NCBI RefSeq assembly: GCF_013085465.1
Contig: NZ_CP049838.1
Span: forward strand, 4,712,001 to 4,776,000
Length of the DNA stretch: 64,000 nucleotides
Source of the DNA: Streptomyces asoensis
GTDB lineage: Bacteria > Actinomycetota > Actinomycetes > Streptomycetales > Streptomycetaceae
Reading direction: 5' to 3'
Each line of letters starts with the position of its first letter. Position 1 is the first letter of the stretch. Both the position numbers and the translations under genes were made by a program. Below are positions 18,931 to 28,425 of this stretch, one piece after another. The notes under the pieces are model-generated. The model made no database searches. It had not been told where the DNA came from and saw only the letters and a program-made list of their open reading frames with translations.

Positions 18931-19746
18931 ATGGCCCCGCAGCCGACAGCCGACGTCTCCGCCTGGCGCCCGGCCGTCCCGGGCGTCGTGGAGGTCTTCC
19001 ACGCCCACTTCACCGAGTACGCGTATCCGATGCACGTCCACGAGGCGTGGACGCTGTTGATCGTCGACGACGGCGCCGTACGGTACGACCTCGACCGGCA
19101 CGAGCACGGCACCCCGCACGACACGGTGTCCCTGCTGCCGCCGCACGTGCCGCACAACGGCTCACCGGCCACCTCGGGCGGCTTCCGCAAGCGGGTCCTG
19201 TACCTCGACGCCGAGGTGCTCGGCGAGGACCTCATCGGGGCCGCCGTCGATGCGCCCGACCTGCGCGATCCCGTGCTGCGCCGACGGGTCGGGCAGCTGC
19301 ACTCCGCGCTCGCCCGGCCCGGCGACGAGCTGGAGGCCGACAGCCGGCTGACGCTGATCGGCGAGCGGTTGCGGACCCATCTGCGCGCGGGGCCGCACAC
19401 CGCCGCCGCGCGCCGCGACCCGGACCTCGCGCGCCGCCTGCGTGAGCTGCTCGACGAACGTGTCGTCCAGGGCCTGACGCTGGACGAGGCCGCCGGGCTC
19501 GTGTCGGCCCATCCGGCCCATCTGGTACGGGCGTTCAGCGCGGCGTACGGCATCGCGCCGCACCAGTACCTCACCGCCCGCCGGGTCGACCTCGCCCGCC
19601 GACTCCTGCTCGACGGGCGGCCGCCGGGTGAGGTCGCCGCGGCGGCCGGCTTCTACGACCAGGCCCATCTCACCCGGCATTTCCGGAAGTTGGTGGGGGT
19701 CACGCCCGGACGGTACGGAGATCGACGGAAGTTCTCCGTCCGCTGA
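18931..19746 (+). CDS. AraC family transcriptional regulator
   Basis: 271-residue regulator. The N-terminal cupin ligand domain (VFHAHFTEYAYPMHVHEAWTLL) is followed by two C-terminal helix-turn-helix motifs (GLTLDEAAGLVSAHPAHLVRAF and PPGEVAAAAGFYDQAHLTRHF), ending in KLVGVTPGRY. It starts at the ATG at 18931. It is divergent from the DUF2000 gene and very close to it, so that gene is the likely target. Confidence 0.93.
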   Translation: MAPQPTADVSAWRPAVPGVVEVFHAHFTEYAYPMHVHEAWTLLIVDDGAVRYDLDRHEHGTPHDTVSLLPPHVPHNGSPATSGGFRKRVLYLDAEVLGEDLIGAAVDAPDLRDPVLRRRVGQLHSALARPGDELEADSRLTLIGERLRTHLRAGPHTAAARRDPDLARRLRELLDERVVQGLTLDEAAGLVSAHPAHLVRAFSAAYGIAPHQYLTARRVDLARRLLLDGRPPGEVAAAAGFYDQAHLTRHFRKLVGVTPGRYGDRRKFSVR

Positions 19747-19770
19747 TGTCCGGCGCATAGCGTCGCCTGC

Positions 19771-20325
19771 ATGGACATCGACAAGACACAGCCCTCTTCC
19801 GGCACACCCGACCCTCAGGAGTCCCAGGCACCGTCCGCCCGGGGCGGCTTACACGCGAGACGGATATCGGTCGCCGTCGTGGGAGCGGCGGCCCTGGTGG
19901 CTCTGAGCGTCGGCATCGCCCTCGCGGCCAGTTCGGACGAGGAGCCCGCCGGCTCCATACCGACCGCGTCGTACACCCAGCAGCCGGTCACCGAGGAACC
20001 CGCCGACACCGGGGGCGGGACCAGCACCGGCGTCTCCGGCGGGACCAGCACCGGCGTCTCCGGCGGGACCGGTGACAGCACCGACGGGGGGATCACCGGC
20101 GGCACCGACCCCGACGCGACGGAGACCCCGTCCACGCCCACCCCGACGGCGCCGGCCGACCTGGACGAGATCAACCGGCGTCTGAACGAGCTCGACCAGA
20201 AGCTGGACCAGCTGCCCACCAAGCAGGAACTGGCCGACGCCCTGCGTGCCTTCGCCGACCGGCTCGACGCTCCGGCCACCCCGACCGCTCCTGCCCCGGA
20301 CCCCGACGACCCGGACGCTTCCTGA
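19771..20325 (+). CDS. Membrane-anchored protein with Thr/Gly linker and coiled coil
   Basis: 184 residues: a cytoplasmic N-terminus of about 30, one transmembrane segment VAVVGAAALVALSVGIALAA, a Thr/Gly/Ser-rich stalk with tandem STGVSGGT units (about 82-105), then a predicted coiled coil DLDEINRRLNELDQKLDQL (about 130-165) and a Pro/Asp tail. No family recognised. It lies close behind the AraC gene in the same direction. Confidence 0.8.
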   Translation: MDIDKTQPSSGTPDPQESQAPSARGGLHARRISVAVVGAAALVALSVGIALAASSDEEPAGSIPTASYTQQPVTEEPADTGGGTSTGVSGGTSTGVSGGTGDSTDGGITGGTDPDATETPSTPTPTAPADLDEINRRLNELDQKLDQLPTKQELADALRAFADRLDAPATPTAPAPDPDDPDAS

Positions 20326-20381
20326 CCGTTCCCCGACCGTTCCTGACCGTTCCGGGGCCAGTCGGCGTCAGTCAGCCGACG

Positions 20382-20894
20382 TCAGCCGGCGTCAGCAGCC
20401 GGGCGCTGCGTCAGATGCGCGAACGCGTCCAGGTTGCGCGTCGGTTCGCCCCGGGAGACCCGCCACTCGTACTCCTTGCGGATGGCGCTCGCGAAACCCA
20501 GCTCCAGGAGCGTGTTGAAGGCACCGTCGGCGGCCTCCAGGACCTGGCCCATGAGGCGGTCGATCTCGTCGGCGGTGACCGAGGCGAGGGGGAGGCGGGC
20601 GGTGACATAGACGTCGCCGAGCCGGTCGACGGCGTAACTCACGCCGTACAGCTTGAGGTTGCGCTCCAGGAGCCAGCGGTGGACGCCGGACTCGTTCTCG
20701 TCGGGGTGACGGACGACGAAGGCGTTCAGGGAGAGGGAGTGGCGGCCGACGATGAGGGAGACGGTCGTCTTGAGTTTGCGGGTGCCCGGAAGCTGGACCA
20801 CGTAGTTTCCGGGGGCGGGGCTCTCCCACTCCAGCTCCGCGTCCTTCAGGAAACCCTCGATGACCTGTGCGGCCGTCTTCTCCACGTCACCCAT
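20382..20894 (-). CDS. YbjN domain protein
   Basis: 170-residue YbjN-family protein (type III secretion chaperone-like fold). Visible segments include [45 protein letters not shown] and [21 protein letters not shown]. Actinobacterial YbjN genes commonly sit beside mshA, as here; its start overlaps the mshA stop by 8 bp, so the two are co-translated. Biochemical role unknown. Confidence 0.92.
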   Translation of the reverse strand: MGDVEKTAAQVIEGFLKDAELEWESPAPGNYVVQLPGTRKLKTTVSLIVGRHSLSLNAFVVRHPDENESGVHRWLLERNLKLYGVSYAVDRLGDVYVTARLPLASVTADEIDRLMGQVLEAADGAFNTLLELGFASAIRKEYEWRVSRGEPTRNLDAFAHLTQRPAADAG

Positions 20895-22224
20895 GCTCGG
20901 AGCGTACGCGACGGCGGTGGGACTGGGCCGCGGCCGCGTAGACGTCGGCGGTGGCGGCGGCCGCGGTGTCCCAGCCGAAGGACTGGGCGTGCGCGGTGGC
21001 GGCCGCGCCCATCCGGGCGGGGAGGTCGGGGCCGTCGGCGAAACGCGCGAGCACGCGCGCGTAGGCGGCCGGATCGTGGCCCTGCACCAGGAAGCCCGTC
21101 TCGCCGTCCCGCACGGCCACCGGGAGCCCGCCGACGGAGGCGGCGAGCACCGGGGTGCCGGCCGCCTGCGCCTCTATGGCGACCAGCCCGAAGGACTCGC
21201 TATAGGAGGGCACGACCAGCAGCGACGCCGCCCGGAACCAGTCCGCGAGCTGATCCTGGCCGACCGGCGGACGGAACCGTACGACGTCCGCGATGCCGAG
21301 CCGCGCGGCCAGCTTCTGTAGGCCCTCGGGCTTGGCGAGGCCACTGCCGCTGGGGCCGCCGACGACCGGGACGACGATGCGGGAGCGCAGCTCGGGGCGC
21401 TCGTCGAGCAGGACGGCCACCGCGCGCAGGAGCACGTCCGGAGCCTTCAGGGGCTGGATACGGCCCGCGAAGAGGGGGACCAGCGCGTCCTGGGGCAGGT
21501 CCAGACGGGCGCGGGCGGCGGCCCGGCCGTCCGCCGGGGTGAAGCGGTCGAGGTTGACGCCGGGGTGCACCACGGCGACCTTGCCGGGGCCGGCGTGGTA
21601 GTGCCGTACGAGTTCGTCGGCCTCCTCCGCCGTGTTGGCGATGAGGCGGTCGGCGGCGGCGACGATCTGGGTCTCGCCGATGACGCGGGCGGCGGGCTCG
21701 GGGGTGTCGCCGTCGGCCAGGTTGGCGTTCTTGACCTTGGCCATGGTGTGCATGGCGTGCACCAGGGGGGCGCCCCAGCGCTGGGCGGCCAGCCAGCCGA
21801 CGTGGCCGGAGAGCCAGTAGTGCGAGTGCACGAGGTCGTAGTAGCCGGGACGGTGACCGGCCCAGGCCTGCATCACGCCGTGCGTGAAGGCGCACAGCTG
21901 GGCCGGGAGGTCCTCCTTGGCGAGGCCCTCGTAGGGGCCTGCGTCGACATGCCGGACGAGGACTCCGGGGGCCAGCTCGACGGTCGGCGGGAGACCGCCG
22001 GTGGTCGCGCGCGTGAAGATCTCGACCTCGATGTTGATCGCGGCGAGGCGCTGCGCGAGCTCGACGATGTAGACGTTCATGCCGCCCGCGTCGCCGGTGC
22101 CGGGCTGGTGGAGCGGAGAGGTGTGCACGGAGAGCATCGCGACGCGGCGGGGGCGGCGGTGGAGCCTGAGCCGCGAGGGTGCCGCCGAAGAGCGACGCCC
22201 GAGCCTGTTGGTGTACTGGCTCAC
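20887..22224 (-). CDS. mshA: D-inositol-3-phosphate glycosyltransferase (mycothiol synthesis)
   Basis: First committed enzyme of mycothiol synthesis: it transfers GlcNAc from UDP-GlcNAc to inositol 3-phosphate. It is a 445-residue GT4 glycosyltransferase. The N-terminal Rossmann half has [21 protein letters not shown], and the donor half has [17 protein letters not shown] and [20 protein letters not shown] with the ExFGLxxxE pattern. The GTG at 22224 is chosen because AAGGAGGAA precedes it and it gives SQYTNRLG; an upstream ATG lacks a site. Overlaps the YbjN gene. Confidence 0.96.
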   Translation of the reverse strand: MSQYTNRLGRRSSAAPSRLRLHRRPRRVAMLSVHTSPLHQPGTGDAGGMNVYIVELAQRLAAINIEVEIFTRATTGGLPPTVELAPGVLVRHVDAGPYEGLAKEDLPAQLCAFTHGVMQAWAGHRPGYYDLVHSHYWLSGHVGWLAAQRWGAPLVHAMHTMAKVKNANLADGDTPEPAARVIGETQIVAAADRLIANTAEEADELVRHYHAGPGKVAVVHPGVNLDRFTPADGRAAARARLDLPQDALVPLFAGRIQPLKAPDVLLRAVAVLLDERPELRSRIVVPVVGGPSGSGLAKPEGLQKLAARLGIADVVRFRPPVGQDQLADWFRAASLLVVPSYSESFGLVAIEAQAAGTPVLAASVGGLPVAVRDGETGFLVQGHDPAAYARVLARFADGPDLPARMGAAATAHAQSFGWDTAAAATADVYAAAAQSHRRRVRSEHG

Positions 22225-22703
22225 GGGGCGTTCCTCCTTGCTGCGGGCATGCCGGAAAGAGGGTGTGGGGCCCTCCAAGGGGCTGCAACGCCGGAGGAAG
22301 GCGTTCCCATTCCGGGCGGGTTTCGGAAAGGGGCGGTTTTTGCTCAGTCATTACCGCGTATCGCTCAACCGTTCGAGGTCGGTGTGCGTTGTGTGGGGTG
22401 CGTGGGGTGGGCCCGAGCGGTTCTCGCCCCCGCCGCCCCTTCCCGTCCCGACCCGGGGGCTGCCGCCCCCGCACCCCCGCTTCCGGCCCGGAAGGGCCTT
22501 GTCCTCAAACGCCGGACGGGCTGAGATGGCGGACAGACCGAGACTCCGGGCGGACTGGGATCCGGGCGGGGTGAGACTCCGGACGGGCTGAGATGCCGGA
22601 CGGACCGAGACTCCGGACGGGCTGAGATGCCGGGCGGGGTGAGACTTGGGGCGGGGGTCGGCTCCGGGTGGGCTGAAGGCGGTGTCGCATTACCCTCGTA
22701 GGC
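22225..22703. repeat. Intergenic region with degenerate CGGACGGGCTGAG repeats
   Basis: These 479 bp separate divergent mshA and the methyltransferase gene. From about 22490 to 22660 the sequence is an array of imperfect units built on GCCGGACGGGCTGAG and GGACCGAGACTCCGGACGG. The part reading CTCAAACGCCGGACGGGCTGA resembles a dispersed intergenic repeat common in Streptomyces. A leaderless promoter seems likely for the methyltransferase: TACCCT lies 7 bp before its ATG. Confidence 0.7.
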
Positions 22704-23534
22704 ATGACATCCCGCGCCCCCGCCCGCCCCGTGGGCACGGTCACGCGCGGGACGACGAACCCCAACCGGCTGCGCCGCATGGACCGCTGGATCGCCGCGA
22801 CGCACGGCGCCGAGCTGCGCCGCGCCGCCGATCCGCTCGCCGTCGACCTCGGGTACGGGGCGGCGCCCTGGACTGCCGTCGAGTTGCTGCGGCGGCTGCG
22901 TTCCGTCGCGCCACGCGCGCGTGTCGTGGGTGTCGAGATCGAACCGGCCCGGGTGGCGGCCGCCAAACCGTACGAGCGCGAGGGGCTGGACTTCCGGCAC
23001 GGCGGGTTCGAGATCCCGGTGCCCCGGCGGCCGCACCTCGTACGCGCCGCCAACGTGCTGCGCCAGTACGACGAGGACGAGGTCGCCGCGGTCTGGCAGC
23101 GGCTGTGCGCGCGGCTCGCGCCGGCCGATCCGGTGACCGGGTCCCGCGGCGGTCTGCTCGTCGAAGGGACGTGCGACGAGATCGGACGTCGGCACGTGTG
23201 GGTCGCGCTCGGGCCGGAAGGGCCGCGCACGGTCACCTTCGCGACCCGGCTGGGCTCCCTGGAACGGCCCTCGGACCTGGCGGAGCGACTGCCCAAGGCG
23301 CTGATCCACCGCAATGTCCCGGGTGAGCCGGTGCACGCCTTCCTGCGCGACTTCGACCGCGCCTGGGCGGCCGCCGCGCCCTACGCGTCGTACGGCGCCC
23401 GCCAGCGGTGGATCCGCACGGTGCGGGAGCTGACGGCCGACTGGCCGGTGACGGACGGGCCGGCGCGCTGGCGGCAGGGGGAAGTGACGGTGCGGTGGGG
23501 GGCGTTGGCGCCTCGGAGCCGAGCCGGCGGCTGA
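22704..23534 (+). CDS. SAM-dependent methyltransferase, class I
   Basis: 276 residues. The SAM-binding motif I is AVDLGYGAAPWTAVELLRRL and motif II is RVVGVEIEPARVAAAKPY. RAANVLRQYDEDEV follows. The acceptor is unknown; the family is conserved next to mshA in Streptomyces. The C-terminal region (YGARQRWIRTVREL) is specific to actinobacterial members. The ATG at 22704 has no clear ribosome binding site but a -10-like TACCCT at 22691-22696, which fits leaderless translation. Confidence 0.85.
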   Translation: MTSRAPARPVGTVTRGTTNPNRLRRMDRWIAATHGAELRRAADPLAVDLGYGAAPWTAVELLRRLRSVAPRARVVGVEIEPARVAAAKPYEREGLDFRHGGFEIPVPRRPHLVRAANVLRQYDEDEVAAVWQRLCARLAPADPVTGSRGGLLVEGTCDEIGRRHVWVALGPEGPRTVTFATRLGSLERPSDLAERLPKALIHRNVPGEPVHAFLRDFDRAWAAAAPYASYGARQRWIRTVRELTADWPVTDGPARWRQGEVTVRWGALAPRSRAGG

Positions 23535-23570
23535 ACCACCGTTTCCCCCTTTCCCCATGGCCGCTGGGAA

Positions 23571-23613
23571 CGATCTCCGTGAGTCGTTCGTCACACTGAC
23601 GGGGAGATCGTCA
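23571..23613. terminator. Hairpin after the methyltransferase gene
   Basis: GAACGATCTCC and GGGGAGATCGTC can pair around a GTGAGTCGTTCG loop region, about 40 bp after the stop. The rest of the spacer up to 23762 has no gene and must hold the promoter of the NlpC/P60 gene. Confidence 0.7.
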
Positions 23614-23762
23614 TGGCGGGGTGGCGAAGAGGGGAAGGACCTCTTCGGCCGCTGTGCCGCTCCGGCGTTCCGTCGTCACTCTGTCGTTTTCGGCCGTGAC
23701 GTGGCACGATCCCCCGGGCACCGTAAGTTACTGACGGTTAATCAGGGGTTGGGGGACGGGGT

Positions 23763-24860
23763 ATGGGAACGGGGAAGCGCGGTCTGCTCGCGGCGGCTGT
23801 GACGGTGGTCTGCGCGGTCACCGTGCTGGGCGCACCCGGCACCGCGTTCGCCGACCCGAGCCCCACACCGGCGCCGTCGGCGTCGACGAGTTCCACGACC
23901 CCGCCGCTCCCCTCCACCGCGTCCAACAAGGACCTCGAGCTCGTCCGCACCAAGCTCGAAGCGCTCTACCACGACGCCGCGGTCGCCACCGACGCCTACA
24001 ACGCGGCCGAGGAAGCGGCGAAGAAGCAGTCCGCGGAGATCGTCGAGCTGGCCAAGAAGATCGTCGCGGGCCAGGAGAAGCTGGACGGCCTCAAGGACCG
24101 CGCGGGTGCCGCGGCCCGCGCCCAGTACCGCACCGGCGGCCTGCCGGACGAGGCGCAGTTGATGCTGACCGACGACCCGTCGGAGTTCCTCGACGGCGCG
24201 GGCCGGGCGCTCCAGGGCCAGCGCGCGACCAAGGGCCTGATCGGCGAACTCACCCGCACCCAGCAGGACTTGGAGCAGTACTCCAAGGACGCCTCCACCC
24301 AGTGGCAGAAGCTGGAGGCGGGCCGCAAGACGAAGGCCGCGGCCCAGAAGAAGATCGAGAAGCAGATCGCGGCGGCCGAGAAGCTCGAGTCCCGGCTCGA
24401 GAAGAAGGAGAAGGAGCGCCTCGAACAACTGGAGGCGCAGGTCGCGCTGGAGGCGCAGACCGCCTGGCTGGACACCGGCGTCCTCGACGAGATCAACAGC
24501 GCGGCGTCCGTCCAGGGCAAGAAGGCCGTGCAGTTCGCCACCGCCCAGATCGGCAAGCCGTATGTGTGGGGCGCGGAGGGCCCGGACAGCTTCGACTGCT
24601 CCGGACTGACCTCCGAGGCCTGGAGGAGCGCCGGGCAGGCGATACCGCGCACCTCGCAGGAGCAGTGGAAGCAGCTGCCGCACATCGCCGTCGAGGACAT
24701 GCGCCCCGGCGACCTGATCATCTACTTCGACGACGCCAGCCATGTCGCGTTGTACGTGGGCGACGGCGCGATCATCCACGCCCCGCGGCCGGGCCGCACG
24801 GTGACGCTCGCGGGGGCTGGTTCGATGCCGATACTCGGGGTGGTCCGGCCGGACGCGTGA
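23763..24860 (+). CDS. Secreted NlpC/P60 peptidoglycan hydrolase
   Basis: 365-residue cell-wall hydrolase of the RipA/C40 type. A signal peptide runs to about residue 30 (LGAPGTAFA). Then come a Pro/Ser linker, two long coiled-coil segments (about 50-230, rich in Lys/Glu/Ala) and the catalytic domain (about 255-365). The catalytic Cys is in DSFDCSGLT, His in DDASHVALYVGDG and the third residue near AIIHAPRPG. It cleaves peptide stems of peptidoglycan; the coiled coil probably autoinhibits or docks to divisome partners. No ydaO-type riboswitch was recognised upstream. Confidence 0.95.
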   Translation: MGTGKRGLLAAAVTVVCAVTVLGAPGTAFADPSPTPAPSASTSSTTPPLPSTASNKDLELVRTKLEALYHDAAVATDAYNAAEEAAKKQSAEIVELAKKIVAGQEKLDGLKDRAGAAARAQYRTGGLPDEAQLMLTDDPSEFLDGAGRALQGQRATKGLIGELTRTQQDLEQYSKDASTQWQKLEAGRKTKAAAQKKIEKQIAAAEKLESRLEKKEKERLEQLEAQVALEAQTAWLDTGVLDEINSAASVQGKKAVQFATAQIGKPYVWGAEGPDSFDCSGLTSEAWRSAGQAIPRTSQEQWKQLPHIAVEDMRPGDLIIYFDDASHVALYVGDGAIIHAPRPGRTVTLAGAGSMPILGVVRPDA

Positions 24861-25142
24861 GGCCCGGCGGCCGGGCAGCCCCTCGGGACGCCGCCCTTCA
24901 CGTGACCCAGGCCACCTCCACCCCGCCGCCAAACTCCGCGCAGACGTGACGTTCGTCATCCCCGCACCACACCCGCCCTGCCCAAATGCGGGACAGAACG
25001 CGGCATATGACAGTGGCCAGAGATCAAGCGGCCTGCCTCACACCATTCCGTTGCGGCGCCTTCTGCCGCTATGGTCCCCGTCGGTGGGTCGAGGTCCCTC
25101 GTCCCCGCCATGCCCTCGGGGGGAGGGAAGGAACTCAAGACG

Positions 25143-26639
25143 ATGCCCGTACCCGTACCGCGGCAGAGAGCGATCCCGGCCGTGGAGAGTGGTCAGGCGC
25201 AGGCCGCGCCCGCAGTCGGCGGCCCCTCCAAGGAAGAAACCGTTCGCAACGAGGCGACCACGGCCGAGAACCGGAACAACGCCGCGCACGACCACAGCGC
25301 ACACCACACCGCGCTCAACGCCACGCCCGCCGACGGCGTCCACCAAGGCGTGAGCACCACCAGCGTGAGCACGACCGACGTGAGCGCGACCGACGTGAGC
25401 ACCGGCAGCGTGAGCACCAGCAGCGTGAGCGCCACCGGTGTGGGCACCGCCCACACCACCCTCACCCTGCTGCTGATCGAGGACGACCCCACGGCCGCGC
25501 CGATCGTCCACGACCTGCTCGACGCGGACGGCAGGCCGATCCGGGTACGCACCGCCCGCAACCTCACCGAGGCCGAGCGGCTGCTGACCCATGACGTCCA
25601 CTGCATCCTGCTGGACCTGGCGCTGCCGGCGCCCGGCAAGGCGGGCGAGCCCGACGACGAGCTCGCCGTCCTGCGGCACGTGCTGCGGCTCGCGCCCCGG
25701 CACGCCGTGCTCGCGCTCACCGCGTCCGGCGACGCCGAGCGCGGCACCGAGGCGGTACGCGTGGGCGCCCAGGACTACCTCTACAAGGACGAGCTGGACG
25801 GCCGGCTGCTGAGCCGCGCGATCCGCTACGCGGTGGAGAGGAAACGTTCCGACACGGCCGAGCGGCGGCTCGCCGAGGGCAAGCTGCGCGCACAGGAGAA
25901 CGCCCGCCTGGAGCGCGGCCTGCTGCCCACGCCCCTCCTGGAGGGCTCCCCGCTGCGGTTCGCCGCCCGCTACCGCCCCGGCCGCTCACGCGCGCTGCTC
26001 GGGGGCGACTTCTACGACACCGTCCGCACGCCCGACGGCACCGTGCACGCCATGATCGGCGACGTCTGCGGGCACGGCCCGGACGAGGCGGCGCTCGGCG
26101 TGGAGCTGCGCATCGCCTGGCGGGCGCTGACGCTGGCGGGCCTGTGCGGGGACGAGCTGCTGAACACGCTTCAGCAGGTGCTGGAGCACGAGCGCGACGA
26201 CGACGAGATCTTCGCGACGCTGTGCACGGTGGACATCGCGCCCGACGGCCGCCGGGCGGGCCTGTGCCTGGCCGGTCACCCCGCGCCGCTGATCGCCCGC
26301 CCGGACCGGCCCGCGCGTCTGCTGCCGTACGACAACAACGGCCCCGCCCTCGGGCTGCTGCCGGGCGCCCGCTGGCCGCGGATGCAGGTCGAGCTGGGCG
26401 CCGAGTGGAGCCTGATGCTGTACACCGACGGCCTCATCGAGGGGCGGATCGGCGAGGGCCGGGAACGGCTGGGCCAGGACGGCATGGTGGAGATGATCCG
26501 CCGCCAGCTCTCCGAGGGGCTGAGCGGCGAGGCGCTGCTGCGGGCCGCGGTGAACGAGGTGCGTGAACTCAACGGCGGCGAGCTGACGGACGACGTGGCA
26601 CTGGTCCTACTGGACCGGGTCCCCGCCCCACTCCCGTAG
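25143..26639 (+). CDS. Response regulator with PP2C (SpoIIE/RsbU) phosphatase output
   Basis: 498 residues. A disordered N-terminus holds a Val-Ser-Thr repeat (about 70-104). The receiver follows (LTLLLIEDDP about 110, phospho-Asp in CILLDLALPAPG, Lys in YLYKDELDG), then a linker helix and a PPM phosphatase domain with metal Asp residues in ALLGGDFYDT, MIGDVCGHGPDEA, LMLYTDGLIEGR and ELTDDVALVLL. Such proteins dephosphorylate anti-anti-sigma factors. The ATG at 25143 is chosen as it follows GGAGGGAAGGAA; earlier starts are possible. Confidence 0.9.
   Translation: MPVPVPRQRAIPAVESGQAQAAPAVGGPSKEETVRNEATTAENRNNAAHDHSAHHTALNATPADGVHQGVSTTSVSTTDVSATDVSTGSVSTSSVSATGVGTAHTTLTLLLIEDDPTAAPIVHDLLDADGRPIRVRTARNLTEAERLLTHDVHCILLDLALPAPGKAGEPDDELAVLRHVLRLAPRHAVLALTASGDAERGTEAVRVGAQDYLYKDELDGRLLSRAIRYAVERKRSDTAERRLAEGKLRAQENARLERGLLPTPLLEGSPLRFAARYRPGRSRALLGGDFYDTVRTPDGTVHAMIGDVCGHGPDEAALGVELRIAWRALTLAGLCGDELLNTLQQVLEHERDDDEIFATLCTVDIAPDGRRAGLCLAGHPAPLIARPDRPARLLPYDNNGPALGLLPGARWPRMQVELGAEWSLMLYTDGLIEGRIGEGRERLGQDGMVEMIRRQLSEGLSGEALLRAAVNEVRELNGGELTDDVALVLLDRVPAPLP
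25350..25454. repeat. 15-bp coding tandem repeat, seven copies
   Basis: Seven in-frame copies of GTGAGCACCACCAGC-like units, encoding V-S-T-x-x, in the linker before the receiver domain. The copy number probably varies between strains. Confidence 0.9.
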
Positions 26640-26691
26640 CCCGAAGCCGGCCACCCGAAGCCGGCCGCCCCTCCGGGAAACCCGCGGGGCG

Positions 26692-26829
26692 GAGAACCTG
26701 GGCCGTCGAGCCACTGCCGGGGATCGGCCGCGGGACCGAGAACCTGGGCCGTCGAGCCACTGCCGGGGATCGGCCGCGGGACCGAGAACCTGGGCCGTCG
26801 AGCCACTGCCGGGGATCGGCCGCGAGGCA
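26692..26829. repeat. 46-bp tandem repeat, three copies
   Basis: Units beginning GAGAACCTGGGCCGTCGAGC at 26692, 26738 and 26784 are almost identical; the third diverges at its end. They lie downstream of the PP2C gene. The remaining spacer (26640-27153) has no supported gene, only GC-rich sequence and a short CCCGAAGCCGGCC duplication just after the stop. Confidence 0.9.
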
Positions 26830-27153
26830 GAGGTACAGGGCGCGCGGCTAGGGAACCGACCGGTCGAGAGCGCCGGTTTCCATGTGCGGGCGAGCATCGT
26901 CGGCACCATGGGCCGCAGCGCGAGTGCCGGGGCGGCCCCAGGGCAGAGAGCCTGAGCCGCAGGCCGTGCCGCGTGCCGGGCAGCAGACACGGCCGTAGCA
27001 CCCGCCGGGCCAGGTACCGGGCGCAAGGCGGAGACCTGGTGCCGGGGGGCGGGCCGGCCGGAAGGGCCGGTCGGGAGCGTGTGGTGGAGCCGTATGTCGC
27101 GGCGCCCCGCGCCCCTGGGAGGGGGCTGCGGGGGCGCGGAGATTCTTGCGGGG

Positions 27154-27510
27154 TCAGCGGCCGCCGTTGTACGGGCCGTACGGGCCGTCGCTGCTGCTGC
27201 CGCCGCGCCGACGGCCCCAGCCGCCGCCACCGCCGACCTGCCTGAGGGCGGGCCGTACGTCCACGAAGAAGACGATCGTGGCGACGAGTCCCGCGAGCTG
27301 GAGGAAGAGCATCGGCACCAGGAGGTTCACCGCCACCGTGATGCCGAGGATGATCAGCCAGAAGCCCTTGTTCTGCTTGTCGGCGGCCCGGTAGGCGTCA
27401 TCACGGAACAGAGCGGCCATCACCAGCGCCACCACGGCGAGGACCAGCATGGCGAGGTAGAGCAGCCACACCAGCCCGGCGAAGCCTTCGATCAGCACAA
27501 CGTCCACCAC
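27154..27510 (-). CDS. DUF2516 family small membrane protein
   Basis: 118 residues with hydrophobic segments at about 10-35 (GLVWLLYLAMLVLAVVALVM) and 50-85 (FWLIILGITVAVNLLVPMLF, LAGLVATIVFFVDVRPALR). A Gly/Arg/Tyr-rich cytoplasmic tail ends GPYGPYNGGR. It matches DUF2516, an actinobacterial family of unknown function, and lies downstream of the HbhA-like gene, the arrangement common in Streptomyces. Starts at tandem GTG codons; either could be used. Confidence 0.85.
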   Translation of the reverse strand: MVDVVLIEGFAGLVWLLYLAMLVLAVVALVMAALFRDDAYRAADKQNKGFWLIILGITVAVNLLVPMLFLQLAGLVATIVFFVDVRPALRQVGGGGGWGRRRGGSSSDGPYGPYNGGR

Positions 27511-27586
27511 CCGACTCGACGCGATTCGACTCGCTCGTCCTTACGCGGTCACCGTACCCGCAACCGCACTCCCACTACCCGTACAA

Positions 27587-27617
27587 CGGGCCGGGCACCA
27601 TGTGAGTGCCCGGCCCG
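27587..27617 (-). terminator. Hairpin terminator after the HbhA-like gene
   Basis: 12-bp arms CGGGCCGGGCAC (27587-27598) and GTGCCCGGCCCG (27606-27617) with a 7-nt loop. It separates the HbhA-like gene from the DUF2516 gene, so these are probably separate transcripts. Confidence 0.85.
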
Positions 27618-27661
27618 TGACTGTATGTCCCTGTCCGCCGTGTCCGTCCCGGCCGTCGGTC

Positions 27662-28339
27662 TCACTTGGCCGGCGGCGTGGTCTTCTTCGCGACGGGCTT
27701 GCGGACCGGAGCCTTCTTCGCGGCGGCGGCCTTCTTCGCCGCGGTGGACTCGGACTGCGCCTCGGCCGCGGCGGGCTTCGGCTCGTCCTTGACCACGACC
27801 GGCTGGACCACGGGCGCGGGCTTGGGCTCCGACTTGGGCTCGACCGCGATGGCGAGCTCCTCGATCTCCTCGGCGGCCTCGCCGCGCCAGGTCTTCACGG
27901 CCTGCTCGCCGTGCTCGGCGACCTTCTCGTACGTCTCACGGGCCTTGACGGCGTACTCGGCGGCGACGCCGACCCCGCGCAGCGCGAAGTCCTGGGCGGA
28001 CTCGCCGAACTTCTTCAGGTCGGCGTCGAGGGTGCTGCCGATCTTCTTGATGTCCCCGTCGAGGCTGCTGATGAAGTCGGTGACCTTGGCCTGGAGGGTC
28101 TCCTGCGCCTCCTTGGCCTTGGCGGTCGCCTCCTTGGCGCGGGCGCCGGCCTTCTCCTGCACGGCCTTGGGGTCGGTGTTGCGGACGGCCTCGAAACGGG
28201 CCGGGGCCTCGGTGCGCAGCTGCTCCACCAGACCCGGCACCTTCTTCGCCTGCTGGAGGGCCAGATCGGCGGTGCCCGCGGCGAAGTAGAACGGAGTCGG
28301 GTCGCTGAAGGTCTTGCGCAGGTCGTCGGTGATGGCCAT
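27662..28339 (-). CDS. HbhA-like Lys/Ala/Pro-rich protein
   Basis: 225 residues. The N-terminal domain (MAITDDLRKTFSDPTPFYFAAG, then ALQQAKKVPGLVEQLR) and long helical coiled coil (about 50-160) resemble mycobacterial heparin-binding haemagglutinin. The C-terminal tail is a KAAAAKKAPVRKPVAKK-type lysine/alanine/proline run (about 185-225). In Streptomyces the protein probably binds the membrane or polyanions; adhesion is not implied. The ATG at 28339 follows GGAGGACC. Divergent or overlapping reading frames in this region are shadows. Confidence 0.88.
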   Translation of the reverse strand: MAITDDLRKTFSDPTPFYFAAGTADLALQQAKKVPGLVEQLRTEAPARFEAVRNTDPKAVQEKAGARAKEATAKAKEAQETLQAKVTDFISSLDGDIKKIGSTLDADLKKFGESAQDFALRGVGVAAEYAVKARETYEKVAEHGEQAVKTWRGEAAEEIEELAIAVEPKSEPKPAPVVQPVVVKDEPKPAAAEAQSESTAAKKAAAAKKAPVRKPVAKKTTPPAK

Positions 28340-28425
28340 GGTGAAGGTCCTCCCGGATTCACATACGTCGTATTCGGCTGAGGGTCGTGCAGGTCCGCAG
28401 CGGGGCGGCCGGTCCCCTGGTCCGG

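Noticed and set aside
23613..23762. Possible ydaO-type (c-di-AMP) riboswitch before the NlpC/P60 gene
   Set aside because: Streptomyces wall hydrolases often have one, but the conserved core was not recognisable here.
26692..26829. CRISPR array
   Set aside because: The 46-bp units are contiguous tandem repeats without spacers and there are no cas genes.
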